The notes: generated from the letters alone by a model not told the origin. A DNA stretch of 64,000 bases from Chitinophaga terrae (ex Kim and Jung 2007) (GCF_900107795.1 NZ_FNRL01000033.1:1-64000); one strand, 5' to 3'; positions 24,025 through 33,429 are shown, numbered from the stretch's first letter. Numbers and translations: made by a program.

Positions 24025-24615
24025 TTATTTACGGTGTCCGGCGAGCTCTTTTTTAAGCTGTAAGATCTCTTCCCGTTGCTGCAGGTTCTCTTTCAGCAAC
24101 AGGTTATTTTCTTCCAGTAATTTGTAATACTTCTCTCTTAATATCATCAGTTCCTCATTCTCGGCAAACCTTGTTCCCTCCTGTATCATACCGGGATTAA
24201 GGAAGGCTTCAACCGTCATATCAAGTCCTTTCGCCACGCGATCCAGTTCATCGGGTGAGAAGGAGTCCTTTTCAAAAAAATTGTACATCGTCCGCCGGCT
24301 GATCTTCAATCGGCCAGCGAGTTTGCTCTTGTTCAATCCCTTCTCGGCAATGATCTGTTGCATGCGGTTGCCATGATGCAACTGGGAACCATTCATCTGC
24401 AGCCCGCTATTCCACCTGAGAAATTCTTCGGGGGTAATTCCTATGAGCGAGCAAAAACGTTCCATTGTACTGCGCTTCATATCGCTTTTCCTAAGATGGT
24501 AGTGCGCAATCTGGTTTGTGAAACCTGCCATCTCTGCAAAATCAACGATCTTAATCTTCTTATGTTTCAGGATTTGTTTTAGCCTTTGACCCATGTGTAT
24601 CAAACTCGACTGCAT
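24025..24615 (-). CDS. Double helix-turn-helix protein with C-terminal leucine-zipper-like coil (paralogue 2)
   Basis: A 196-residue protein with two XRE-like HTH units: residues 8-64 (MGQRLKQILKHKKIKIVDFA) and 83-140 (RMQQIIAEKGLNKSKLAGRL, then ISRRTMYNFFEKDSFSP). Residues 152-192 form a regular heptad coil with Leu at repeated positions (LREKYYKLLEENNLLLKENL). It is the better conserved of two tandem paralogues. A dimeric DNA-binding regulator is likely; targets are unknown. An in-frame ATG at 24594 (MGQRLKQ) starts directly at the first HTH and may be the true start. Confidence 0.75.
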   Translation of the reverse strand: MQSSLIHMGQRLKQILKHKKIKIVDFAEMAGFTNQIAHYHLRKSDMKRSTMERFCSLIGITPEEFLRWNSGLQMNGSQLHHGNRMQQIIAEKGLNKSKLAGRLKISRRTMYNFFEKDSFSPDELDRVAKGLDMTVEAFLNPGMIQEGTRFAENEELMILREKYYKLLEENNLLLKENLQQREEILQLKKELAGHRK

Positions 24616-25048
24616 GCTATGTACAAAGTTTTAAAAGATGTTTATCGTATAAATTAAGAATTATTATTTCACAATGTGATTAAAATTATCAATTTAACGA
24701 AAAAAATATAATACTGATAAGTATTACAACGGTTAACGGACCTTCCGGGCAGCAAGTTTTTGGAAAGAAAAAATGAGAAAGATTGAGGCAAAATGATCAT
24801 TTATCTTACCTAATGTGTAAATTCTACACGCAATTGTACAGGGGTATTAAAATCTTTTAACGCCGGAGTTTCAGGATAAACACCTATTTTTATTGGAGCA
24901 AAAGAGGCATTAAATTTTTTTAACAAAATAAAATTTAATGGTTATAATTGCACTTTTGTAAACATTTATATTGACAAATTCAACAATTTTAAAATGAAAT
25001 CCAATTTTCGTCATCATTTCTTTTGTTAACCATATCTAGTAAACCACC
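24616..25048. other. Gene-free A/T-rich regulatory stretch with a perfect inverted repeat
   Basis: No reading is supported. The best structure is an 11-base perfect inverted repeat, CATTAAATTTT (24908-24918) and AAAATTTAATG (24930-24940), about 110 bases before the small gene at 25049. It may be an operator or a transcribed hairpin. No exact TAnnTTTG was found on either strand. Confidence 0.5.
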
Positions 25049-25324
25049 ATGACAACAGAACAGAAAAATATGCTGCTCGACATCCACACCATGCTCTCAG
25101 ACTTTCCTGTAATGTTCAGAGAAAAGGTTTGTGAAGAATGCAACTGGAGTACTCCTACCTTTTACAGAAAAATGAGGGGGAAAGACAAGCCAAGTCCTAA
25201 CGAGAATGGCAAGATCATTCCGGCTTTAAGTAACGCCGAAAAACAGAAGATCGCAGAGATCATGGAAGAAGTTTTCAGTCACACGGCAGAACTTCTTGCT
25301 AAATACAAGAAGCCGTCAAAATAA
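25049..25324 (+). CDS. Small uncharacterised protein, possibly DNA-binding
   Basis: A 91-residue protein that I do not recognise. The centre (FREKVCEECNWSTPTFYRKM) looks like a helix-turn-helix recognition segment, and the C-terminal half is a charged helix (SNAEKQKIAEIMEEVFSHTA). No signal peptide. A rho-independent terminator follows 50 bases after the stop, which supports a real gene. It lies between two double-HTH regulators and a secreted TPR protein. A regulator is a guess. Confidence 0.6.
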   Translation: MTTEQKNMLLDIHTMLSDFPVMFREKVCEECNWSTPTFYRKMRGKDKPSPNENGKIIPALSNAEKQKIAEIMEEVFSHTAELLAKYKKPSK

Positions 25325-25373
25325 CCTGTTTACCTACATCCTGCGTCTGTGAATCAACCATTTCGTTTGTTGT

Positions 25374-25400
25374 AAAGCCTCCCCCAATGGAGGCTTTATT
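25374..25400 (+). terminator. Intrinsic terminator after the small gene at 25049
   Basis: Arms AAAGCCTCC (25374-25382) and GGAGGCTTT (25389-25397), followed by ATT. Confidence 0.75.
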
Positions 25401-25416
25401 CATGCTGTCCCTGTAT

Positions 25417-25454
25417 AACTAATTTTTTAGTTTTAAAACTAATTATTTAGTTTT
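25417..25454 (+). promoter_or_regulatory. Two tandem palindromes, AACTAA-N4-TTAGTT, 20 bases apart
   Basis: The 18-base unit at 25417-25434 repeats at 25437-25454 with one difference. Each is itself a palindrome. They end 15 bases before the TPR start codon. Two helical turns of spacing and position make an operator for a dimeric repressor likely. I recall similar words before BlaI/MecI-type regulated genes in Bacteroidota, but no such regulator is in the window. Confidence 0.65.
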
Positions 25455-25469
25455 AGGAAAAAGAATGCT

Positions 25470-26591
25470 ATGAAATATTCGCCGATACTACTCTGCCTGT
25501 TGCTCGCGCTTCCCACCTTCGCTCAGCAAAAGATCGATAAAACCGCAGTGATGGAGCTGCTCCAGAACCAACAATACCAGGAAGCGCTTAACTACATCAA
25601 ACCCAGGATAGACACAGGCAAAATACAGGACATCTCGCTATATGCTTATACCTCGTTCCTCGCAGGCCACCTCAAAGAAGCCATAGAAGGATACGAGAAA
25701 ATTTTAAGCATAGACAGCAACCATATCACCGCACATCAATACCTGGCCAGCATATACCAGGACAAACCGGTCTACGCCCTCCCGCATTACCAGCGACTTG
25801 CACAGCTCCAACCCAATAATGCCAATGCTTTGCGGCAACTGGCCTTTTGCCTGTTCGCCAACAAACAACCCGATACCGCCTTCTCCTTCCTGGAAAAAGC
25901 CTACCTGCTCAATTCCGCCGACCCCAAAACCGCAGCCAGGCTGGCAGAAGAACTGGCAGATAAAAAGAACTACCAGCGCGCTGATAGTATCCTGTGCGCT
26001 TTTATGGAGAAAGATACCACCCAGACCATTGTAACAATGACGGCTATACGTGTGGCTTACTGGCTGAAAGACTACAACAGGTGCGCCACGCTGGGCGATC
26101 AGCTGATCAGGGAAGGATACTGTTCTCCCAATACTTTCAGTTATGTGATCTCCGCCTGGTATAACCTGAAACAATATGACGACTGCCTCAGGATCTACGA
26201 CTATCTCAACTCCAACAATTCCGCATCCGAAGGTATCATTTACTACGCTGCATTGGCTAATACTGAATTAAAAAATTATGCGGAAAGCAATACACTACTG
26301 CAAACGTGTATAGACCTGGCTATGTCCAAAAGCCTCGACGATTATTATGCGGGAAAATCTGTTAACTATGAAGGCCTGAAACAATATAAAGCCGCTATTG
26401 CAGCTCTCGACACAGCCTGGTACCTGTTCCGGCAACCATTGCGGCAATACGGCATCGGCCGTATTTACGATGTACAATTGAAAAACAAACCGGCTGCCAT
26501 CCGCTACTACAAACGCTATTTGCAAACTCCGTCCACCGGCCCACAGGAAAAAATGATCCGCAAATACCTGGAATCTTATATCGGGAAATAA
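25470..26591 (+). CDS. Secreted TPR protein
   Basis: A 373-residue protein with a cleavable signal peptide (YSPILLCLLLALPTFAQ) and tetratricopeptide repeats over nearly the whole mature length, for example ALPHYQRLAQLQPNNANAL and TAFSFLEKAYLLNSADPKTA. Probably periplasmic. Partners are unknown. It has a private promoter region with a tandem palindrome, which suggests tightly repressed expression, and no other gene is coupled to it. Confidence 0.8.
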   Translation: MKYSPILLCLLLALPTFAQQKIDKTAVMELLQNQQYQEALNYIKPRIDTGKIQDISLYAYTSFLAGHLKEAIEGYEKILSIDSNHITAHQYLASIYQDKPVYALPHYQRLAQLQPNNANALRQLAFCLFANKQPDTAFSFLEKAYLLNSADPKTAARLAEELADKKNYQRADSILCAFMEKDTTQTIVTMTAIRVAYWLKDYNRCATLGDQLIREGYCSPNTFSYVISAWYNLKQYDDCLRIYDYLNSNNSASEGIIYYAALANTELKNYAESNTLLQTCIDLAMSKSLDDYYAGKSVNYEGLKQYKAAIAALDTAWYLFRQPLRQYGIGRIYDVQLKNKPAAIRYYKRYLQTPSTGPQEKMIRKYLESYIGK

Positions 26592-26693
26592 CTTTTTAAA
26601 TTTTTAAAATATCTATAGTAAACCATTCAGGTTTTCGTAAATTGTAAGCCCGTTAGGAAAAACACGAATGTATAATCAATAAATCACGGTGCT

Positions 26694-28607
26694 ATGTCGT
26701 ACCCATACCAGATCAAGAGTTTCGAAGAATATCAGCAAACTTACCAACAAAGCGTTATGGACCCGGAAGGTTTCTGGGCAAATGTTGCAGACCATTTTTA
26801 CTGGCGTCGGAAGTGGGACAAGGTATTAGAATGGAATTTCAAAGACCCCGAAATAAAATGGTTTTCCGGTGGAAAACTGAATATTACAGAAAACTGTCTG
26901 GATCGTCACCTGGGCACTTTAGCGAATTCTCCTGCTATCATCTGGGAGCCCAACGACCCTGAAGAACGTCATCGCGTTCTTACTTACCGCGAGTTGTACA
27001 ACAAGGTTTGCCAGTTTGCCAATGTATTAAAGAACAATGGCGTTAAACGCGGCGACCGGGTTTGTATCTATATGGGTATGATACCTGAATTGGCTATCGC
27101 AATGCTGGCCTGCGCCAGGATCGGGGCTATTCACTCCATCGTTTTCGGTGGCTTCAGCGCACAATCCATTGCCGACCGTATACAGGATGCGCAATGCAGC
27201 CTCGTTATCACCTGCGATGGCGCGTACAGGGGCGCTAAAGATATCCCGCTGAAATCCGTGATCGACGACGCTTTGATGAGCTGCCCGTCCGTTAAAAAAG
27301 TGATCGTTTGCACCCGTACCCGCACTCCTGTCAGCATGCTGAAAGGCAGGGACGTTTGGTGGGAAGACGAGATCAAACAAGTAGAAACAATGGGAAATCC
27401 TGCCTGTCCGGCTGAAGAAATGGACGCAGAAGATTTACTCTTCATCTTATATACTTCAGGTTCTACAGGTAAACCTAAAGGAGTGGTGCATACCTGCGGC
27501 GGATATATGGTATACGCCAATTACACTTTCGTAAATACTTTCCAGTATCAACCGGGAGAAGTTTACTTCTGTACCGCCGACATTGGCTGGATCACAGGAC
27601 ACAGCTATATTGCCTATGGCCCGTTGAGTGCCGGCGCTACTACCCTGATGTTTGAAGGAGTACCTACCTACCCTGACGCCGGCCGCCTTTGGGAGATCGT
27701 AGATAAGTTCCGTGTGAACACCCTTTATACAGCGCCAACGGCTATACGCAGTCTAATGAGTTTTGGCCTGGGACCGGTGAACCATAAGGATCTCAGCTCC
27801 TTAAAGAAACTGGGAAGCGTTGGTGAGCCAATCAACGAAGAAGCATGGCATTGGTTCAAAGATCATATCGGAAAAGGAAGATGCCCGATCGTGGATACCT
27901 GGTGGCAAACAGAAACAGGGGGTATTATGATCACTCCTATTGCCGGTATCACCAAAGAGAAACCAGGATATGCCACCCTGCCTTTGCCTGGGGTACAACC
28001 GGTGTTGGTAGATGAAAATGGTAAAGAGCTGAAAGGAAATGGCGTAAGCGGGAACCTCTGTATCAAATTCCCATGGCCTGGTATGCTTCGCAGCACCTAT
28101 GGCGATCATGAACGTTTCCGCAAAACTTATTTCTCTACATACGAAAATATGTACTTCACCGGCGATGGTTGCCTTCGCGACGAAGATGGCTACTACCGTA
28201 TCACCGGCCGTGTAGATGATGTACTGAACGTAAGCGGTCACCGTATCGGCACCGCTGAAGTGGAAAACGCCATCAACATGCACGCCGGCGTAGTAGAAAG
28301 CGCCGTGGTAGGTTATCCGCACGATATAAAAGGACAAGGCATCTATGCATATGTGATCATGGAACGGTTAACACATGATCCGGACCTGACAAAGAGAGAT
28401 ATCGCGCAAACCGTGTCCAGGATCATCGGGCCTATTGCCAAACCAGACAAAATCCAGATAGTAAGCGGATTGCCTAAAACCCGCTCTGGTAAGATCATGC
28501 GCCGCATTCTTCGCAAGATCGCAGAAAATGAGCTGGACAACCTCGGAGATACTTCTACCCTGCTGGATCCTGCAGTCGTAGACGAAATAAAGAGAGGAAG
28601 ACTATAA
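26694..28607 (+). CDS. acs: Acetate-CoA ligase
   Basis: Activates acetate to acetyl-CoA through acetyl-AMP. The 637-residue protein has the AMP-binding loop TSGSTGKPKG (residues about 252-261), the adenylate motif VDTWWQTETGG, the hinge region YYRITGRVDDVLNVSGHRIG and the C-terminal catalytic Lys in LPKTRSGKIMRRILRKI (near 600), which is the usual lysine acetylation site. Length is normal. It is followed by a perfect terminator stem and stands alone. Confidence 0.97.
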   Translation: MSYPYQIKSFEEYQQTYQQSVMDPEGFWANVADHFYWRRKWDKVLEWNFKDPEIKWFSGGKLNITENCLDRHLGTLANSPAIIWEPNDPEERHRVLTYRELYNKVCQFANVLKNNGVKRGDRVCIYMGMIPELAIAMLACARIGAIHSIVFGGFSAQSIADRIQDAQCSLVITCDGAYRGAKDIPLKSVIDDALMSCPSVKKVIVCTRTRTPVSMLKGRDVWWEDEIKQVETMGNPACPAEEMDAEDLLFILYTSGSTGKPKGVVHTCGGYMVYANYTFVNTFQYQPGEVYFCTADIGWITGHSYIAYGPLSAGATTLMFEGVPTYPDAGRLWEIVDKFRVNTLYTAPTAIRSLMSFGLGPVNHKDLSSLKKLGSVGEPINEEAWHWFKDHIGKGRCPIVDTWWQTETGGIMITPIAGITKEKPGYATLPLPGVQPVLVDENGKELKGNGVSGNLCIKFPWPGMLRSTYGDHERFRKTYFSTYENMYFTGDGCLRDEDGYYRITGRVDDVLNVSGHRIGTAEVENAINMHAGVVESAVVGYPHDIKGQGIYAYVIMERLTHDPDLTKRDIAQTVSRIIGPIAKPDKIQIVSGLPKTRSGKIMRRILRKIAENELDNLGDTSTLLDPAVVDEIKRGRL

Positions 28608-28621
28608 AATAATCACTTTAA

Positions 28622-28655
28622 AAACAGCCGGTAAGCATTAACTTACCGGCTGTTT
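28622..28655 (+). terminator. Intrinsic terminator after acs
   Basis: Perfect 14-base arms AAACAGCCGGTAAG and CTTACCGGCTGTTT with a six-base loop, followed by AATTTTG. Its 3' arm touches the -7 element of the next gene. Confidence 0.85.
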
Positions 28656-28662
28656 AATTTTG
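28655..28662 (+). promoter_or_regulatory. -7 promoter element TAATTTTG directly before the hydrolase start
   Basis: Perfect TAnnTTTG; the TTG start codon follows only five bases later, so the message is probably leaderless or nearly so. No -33 TTG at the usual distance. Confidence 0.5.
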
Positions 28663-28667
28663 ATCCC

Positions 28668-29609
28668 TTGAAGCGCGTATTTAAAATAGGATTCCGGACA
28701 CTGTTGGTACTGGTTGTTCTGCTGAATATCATTGCTGCATTTCATGCATGGCAGTTCACCCATTTTTACGATGAAAAAGGCCGTGTTAACAAGCTGCCGG
28801 AAGCCATGAGTGTCAGCGAGAAAGTAAGGATGATCCTCTTCGGCGTTCACATAGCAAAATCCGCCACTACCCGCTATCCTACCGTTGCTTACGAAACAGT
28901 TACCCTCCAGACTACCGATAACCTGAAACTGGAAGGCTGGTGGATACCCGCTGCCAATCCTGTTGGAACAGTGGTAATGTTCCACGGCTACAATGGCAAT
29001 AAAGGAAATATGCTGCCGGAGGCCGACTATTTCCGCAGCCAGGGCTATAATACCTTCCTGATAGATTTCAGGGCGCATGGCAACAGCGAGGGCCTTACCT
29101 GCAGCGTGGGGTATAAGGAAGCGGCAGATGTAGCTGCTGCTTACCGGTATGCGGATAAAAGATCAGGCAAGCCAATCATTCTCTGGGGTGTAAGTATGGG
29201 CGCCGCCGCTATTTTAAAGGCCGTTCCTGAATACCATCTTTCTCCTGAAAAGCTGATACTGGAATCGCCCTTTGCCACGCTTACAGACGCTGTAAAAAGC
29301 AGGATGAGAGCAGTTCACATTCCTCCTACTCCCCTTTCACAGATCCTCACATTCTGGGGAGGGCTCGAACAAGGCTTCTGGGGGCCAGGTTTCAAACCTG
29401 CAGCATACGCACGGGATATTCATGTTCCCGTGTTATATTTTTATGGCGCGAAAGATATAAGAGTAGAAGCCCACGAAACCCAGGCCGTCTTTTCAGGACT
29501 GGGCACTCACGATAAAAAGCTGTATATCTTTCCGGAGGCTGGCCACCAGTCGTTTTGCCGGTATGATGCCGTTACCTGGAAACAACTGGTAGGCGAATTC
29601 CTTAAATGA
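28668..29609 (+). CDS. Alpha/beta hydrolase, membrane-anchored
   Basis: A 313-residue protein with an N-terminal membrane helix (LLVLVVLLNIIAAFHAW) and an alpha/beta-hydrolase fold: oxyanion strand MFHGYNGNKG, nucleophile elbow WGVSMGAAA, an acid near VLYFYGAKDIRV and a terminal His in EAGHQSF. Similar proteins are called BAAT/DUF-type or YqiK-like hydrolases; substrate unknown. The start is a TTG at 28668; there is no ATG before residue 46, and the helix would be lost with a later start. Confidence 0.82.
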   Translation: MKRVFKIGFRTLLVLVVLLNIIAAFHAWQFTHFYDEKGRVNKLPEAMSVSEKVRMILFGVHIAKSATTRYPTVAYETVTLQTTDNLKLEGWWIPAANPVGTVVMFHGYNGNKGNMLPEADYFRSQGYNTFLIDFRAHGNSEGLTCSVGYKEAADVAAAYRYADKRSGKPIILWGVSMGAAAILKAVPEYHLSPEKLILESPFATLTDAVKSRMRAVHIPPTPLSQILTFWGGLEQGFWGPGFKPAAYARDIHVPVLYFYGAKDIRVEAHETQAVFSGLGTHDKKLYIFPEAGHQSFCRYDAVTWKQLVGEFLK

Positions 29610-29641
29610 AAAAAGCACACACCATACGAGTGGAGTGTGCT
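29605..29641 (-). terminator. Leftward terminator at the hydrolase stop codon
   Basis: Arms AGCACAC and GTGTGCT (29614-29641, extended inward by three more pairs), followed leftward by TTTTTCATTT. It serves the convergent L,D-transpeptidase gene. Confidence 0.7.
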
Positions 29642-29777
29642 CTTCACAGGATTCTGACCCGCCATGTATATTTGAGTCATGGTGCCAATGAGCAGCACCA
29701 CTAGATGCCGTCATAAACCTGCTGAATAAAATTACAATATGTGGCTGCCATAAGGAATCACCGCTGAAATATTTACT

Positions 29778-30341
29778 TCAACGGCGGATCACCACCGGCG
29801 TTCCTACTTTAATAACCTCGTACAATTCATTCACATCTGCATTTTTCATGCTGATGCATCCCAGTGTCCAGTTGATTTGCCCTTCAACGTAATTATCCCT
29901 GATCCCTGAACTGTATTCAACTCCATGAATCCCTATCCCTCCGCCGATAGAGGCATTGGGAGAGATCTTCCCCGCCGCCTGCAGCTGGTGGAAACGGTCC
30001 CAGGACGATTCGTTCGGGTAATCCAGTAACATAAAACGGCTCCAGCTCTTATCAAATCGTTTGCTGAGTATGTGGAAGGTGCCTTCCGGCGTTCTTCTGT
30101 CTCCCTCCATCATTTTATTACTCTGGTCTTTATTTCCAAAAACAACTTTATAGATCTTGCGCAACGTTACATCTTCATACAAATACAAACGATAATCGCT
30201 TTTATCGATCAGCAGGAAGATCTTATCCGGATCGATATTCCCCGAATTAATATTTACGTGATACAGATCTGGTTCTTTTATAAATCCGCCAAGCGGAAGC
30301 AGCAACATGACTGCCAGCCAGTTAAAGCACAGTCTCTTCAT
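29778..30341 (-). CDS. Small L,D-transpeptidase (YkuD family)
   Basis: A 187-residue exported protein with signal peptide (LAVMLLLPLGGF) and a YkuD domain from about residue 40: the strand IFLLIDKSDYRLYLYED, the segment RRTPEGTFHI, IGIHG and the catalytic WTLGCISM. The usual Arg after GCI is replaced by Ser here. It cross-links peptidoglycan or attaches proteins to it. It is unlike the large LdtD-type enzyme at 581 in length and domains. Confidence 0.88.
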   Translation of the reverse strand: MKRLCFNWLAVMLLLPLGGFIKEPDLYHVNINSGNIDPDKIFLLIDKSDYRLYLYEDVTLRKIYKVVFGNKDQSNKMMEGDRRTPEGTFHILSKRFDKSWSRFMLLDYPNESSWDRFHQLQAAGKISPNASIGGGIGIHGVEYSSGIRDNYVEGQINWTLGCISMKNADVNELYEVIKVGTPVVIRR

Positions 30342-30404
30342 AGGATAAAAAAATACCGGGAATTTAACGCAATGGAAGCTTTAATTATTGTTTTCTTGTG
30401 GCAT

Positions 30405-30437
30405 AAAAAAGGGGCAAAGAATTTTCATCTTTGCCCC
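30405..30437 (-). terminator. Intrinsic terminator after the M16 peptidase gene
   Basis: Ten-base arms GGGGCAAAGA and TCTTTGCCCC (30411-30420, 30428-30437) followed leftward by TTTTTT. Confidence 0.9.
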
Positions 30438-30457
30438 TGTAAAGAAAATAGCGGGTA

Positions 30458-33397
30458 TTAATATCCAAAAATTTCTTCTAAAGAAAGTTTTTTAACCTCT
30501 CCGTATTTCTTCAGATCATCCTGGTTGATCTTCGCTTCAGAAGCCAGTATACAGTAAGTATAAGGCTTGTTCGCCAGGTATTGATTATGGAATTGTTTAA
30601 CGTTATCGAAGGTCATACCATCGATAGACTCGTACACCTGTTTACGGATATCATAATCCAGGCCCAACTTTTTAGCGGCAAGGTAACTGAAGATGATACC
30701 ATCGTTGGTGATCCTTTCTGTTTCAATATCCTGCTTCATGCCTTCTTTAGCTGTAGCCAGTAATTTATCTGAACGTGGCAGATCGTTCATGAGGCCATTC
30801 ATGGCTTCAATAGCATCGTTCATTTTATCGGCCTGGCTGCCTACGTAGGCAAGGGTAGAATAACGTTCTCCTTTCTTATCAGGGCTGTAGTAAACTGCGT
30901 AGGTAGAATAGGCTAACGCTTTGGATTCACGGATGGTCTGGAATACCAGTGATCCCATACCGCCGCCGAAATAGGAGTTGAACAGGGAGATCAGGCCTGT
31001 TTTGGCCGGATCGTAAGCATCGTTGTTCCTCAGCCAGTTCACTTCAGTTTGCACCATGTCGTAGTTGGTGAACAATACCTGGTTCTTATCCTGGTTTGTT
31101 TTGGTGAATACGACGGCTGGCGGAGCCGGGGTGAAGCTCGCAGGCAGGGTATGCAATTTCTTGATATCTGCAGTTGCTTCGTCAAGAGATTTCGGTCCCC
31201 AGTAAATGATAGTATGTTTATAATTAGTCAGGGAATGAAGAATATTTACCAATTCAGTTGCAGTAATTGCTTCTAATTCAGCCTGGCTCAATGAATAGTT
31301 AAATGGATTCTTAGGTCCGTACATCGCGTAGCTGTTCAATCCTTTCAGGATAGCGCCTTTGTTCAGTTTGCTGTCGGCGCGCGCCTTTTGAATGCGGCCT
31401 TTCAACGCAGCCAATGCAGCTTCGTTTGGCTGACAGTTAGCGATGATATGTTCGAAGAGGCTAACTGCCTTATCGAAATTCTCCTGCAATCCTGTGATGC
31501 TGATAGTTGTGTTTTCGTTGGTTGCGCTTACGTTGAAATTACAGGCGATGTTGTAGAACTCTTTACTGATCTGTTCTGCAGAGTACTTGTCTGTGCCGAG
31601 GAACTGCAGGTACTGGGCGGCCAGTGCGAGTTTTTTATCGTTCCAGTTTCCTACATCAAAACGATAGTATAACCTGAACAGGCCATTGTCTTTGTTCTGT
31701 ACATACAGTACATCTGCATTGCCGATAGAAGATTTCTGGATATCCTTCTGGTAGTCCAGCCACTGTGGTTTTACCGGGGTAGCAGGCATTTCAGCTATTT
31801 TCACCAGGAATGGGGATTGCGCTTCCCTGTTCACTTCCACTGGTGTGATAGCTGGTTTTTCAACCTTCTGGATGTTCTTGTCTTCTCCTTTGCGTTTGTA
31901 AACGATCACGTAGTTGTTGCCGAAATATTTGTTGGCAAAATCCACGATCTGTTTTTTGGTAACATTGCCCATTTCATCAACAAAGGCAACATCGGAAGTC
32001 CAGTTCTTTGCACGGCTTTTAATGAAAGCGTCCATCAGGCTGGTTGCGCGGTCGTTGTTGCTTTCCAGGCTTTGGATCTCGCTCAGCTTATAGTTGTTTA
32101 CAATGGCTTTTACAAGGCTTTCATCAAAATCGCCTTTTTTCAGGATGTCCAGTTGGCTAAGGAGCAGGCTTTTAACTTCGTCGAGGGTCTGGCCTTGTTT
32201 GGCTTTACCGCTCAAACCGAATACAGAATAATCCTTCAGGGTAAGGTTGCTGACGCCGGCGTTCAGTACTTTCTGTTGTTTGTTGATGTTCAGGTCTAAC
32301 AGTCCGGCTTTGCCGTTCTGAAGGATAGCTGAAATAACGCCCTGTATCAGTGTTGATTTAGTGTCCAGCGCTCCTGGTGTGCGGAAAGCAATTTCAATGC
32401 TTTCGGCATCGGGGCCATAAACTTCTTTTACGACAGGCGAAGTGATAGGCGCTTCGGGAGCCGGTTTGTATTCCTTAACCGGTTTAGCTTTCATGTAACC
32501 AAATTGCTGATCAATTGTCTTGATCACGTAATCAGGATCAAAATCTCCCGCCATTACAATGGCCATATTATTAGGCACATAGTAAGTGTTGTAGAAGTCG
32601 CGGATCACTTTCAGGTTTGGATTCTTCAGGTGTTCTACAGTACCGATGGTAGATTGCTGGCCATAGTTGTGGGTAGGGAATAATGCTGCCAGCATTGTTT
32701 CATAGACTTTCCGGCCGTCGTTATCCAGTCCCCTGTTCTTTTCTTCGTAAACAGCTTCCAGTTCTGTGTGAAACAGGCGGAATACGGGGTCGCGGAATCT
32801 TTCTGCCTGAACGGCGAGATATTTGTCGATGGCGTTCGACGGAATATCTTCTTCATAAATAGTTTCTTCAACCCAGGTGTGGGCGTTTGTGCCCTGGGCG
32901 CCCATACCGGCCATCATTTTATCGTATTCGTTGGCGATAGCATATTTCGCGGCTATGCCTGAAACGCTGTCGATGGCATGGTATACTGCTTTGCGGGCAG
33001 CGGGGTCGGTTGTTTTGTTGTACTTGTCGTAGAGATCAGAGATCTCGTTGATGAGGGGTTTTTCTTTTGCCCAGTCGAGAGATCCGTACTTTTCAGTTCC
33101 TTTGAATAACAGGTGCTCCAGGTAGTGGGCCAGGCCGGTGTGGTCTTTGGGATCGTTGTTACTTCCTGCCCGGGTACCGATAAGGGTTTGAATCCTTGGC
33201 TCTTTTTTGTTAACGCTAAGAATTACAGTCAGCCCGTTTTTCAATGTGTAGAAGCGGGCTTTCATCGGGTCGTTTGTTACGTACTTGTAGGTGTACCCTC
33301 CGGAAGTAGCCTCTTTCCATTGGTATTTTTCCTGGGCGGTGGCCCCCAGGATCGAGCATGCAAATAGCAATACTAATACGACTCTTTTGAGACTCAT
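30458..33397 (-). CDS. M16-family zinc metallopeptidase
   Basis: A 979-residue periplasmic protease of the pitrilysin family with a signal peptide (VVLVLLFACSILGATAQ). The inverted zinc motif HYLEH (His91, Glu94, His95) lies in GLAHYLEHLLFKGTE; the third ligand is expected in AVYEEKNRGL. Two M16 halves are present: the second, from about 500, lacks the zinc motif as usual. It has its own promoter (TATATTTG) and terminator. Substrates are probably peptides in the periplasm. Confidence 0.94.
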   Translation of the reverse strand: MSLKRVVLVLLFACSILGATAQEKYQWKEATSGGYTYKYVTNDPMKARFYTLKNGLTVILSVNKKEPRIQTLIGTRAGSNNDPKDHTGLAHYLEHLLFKGTEKYGSLDWAKEKPLINEISDLYDKYNKTTDPAARKAVYHAIDSVSGIAAKYAIANEYDKMMAGMGAQGTNAHTWVEETIYEEDIPSNAIDKYLAVQAERFRDPVFRLFHTELEAVYEEKNRGLDNDGRKVYETMLAALFPTHNYGQQSTIGTVEHLKNPNLKVIRDFYNTYYVPNNMAIVMAGDFDPDYVIKTIDQQFGYMKAKPVKEYKPAPEAPITSPVVKEVYGPDAESIEIAFRTPGALDTKSTLIQGVISAILQNGKAGLLDLNINKQQKVLNAGVSNLTLKDYSVFGLSGKAKQGQTLDEVKSLLLSQLDILKKGDFDESLVKAIVNNYKLSEIQSLESNNDRATSLMDAFIKSRAKNWTSDVAFVDEMGNVTKKQIVDFANKYFGNNYVIVYKRKGEDKNIQKVEKPAITPVEVNREAQSPFLVKIAEMPATPVKPQWLDYQKDIQKSSIGNADVLYVQNKDNGLFRLYYRFDVGNWNDKKLALAAQYLQFLGTDKYSAEQISKEFYNIACNFNVSATNENTTISITGLQENFDKAVSLFEHIIANCQPNEAALAALKGRIQKARADSKLNKGAILKGLNSYAMYGPKNPFNYSLSQAELEAITATELVNILHSLTNYKHTIIYWGPKSLDEATADIKKLHTLPASFTPAPPAVVFTKTNQDKNQVLFTNYDMVQTEVNWLRNNDAYDPAKTGLISLFNSYFGGGMGSLVFQTIRESKALAYSTYAVYYSPDKKGERYSTLAYVGSQADKMNDAIEAMNGLMNDLPRSDKLLATAKEGMKQDIETERITNDGIIFSYLAAKKLGLDYDIRKQVYESIDGMTFDNVKQFHNQYLANKPYTYCILASEAKINQDDLKKYGEVKKLSLEEIFGY

Positions 33398-33429
33398 ACA
33401 ATTAGTTGGTTTTTGTAAAATAATTCCAT

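Noticed and set aside
29641..29777. Possible tRNA-like fold between two genes
   Set aside because: No cloverleaf or T-loop sequence could be drawn; only the leftward terminator is convincing.
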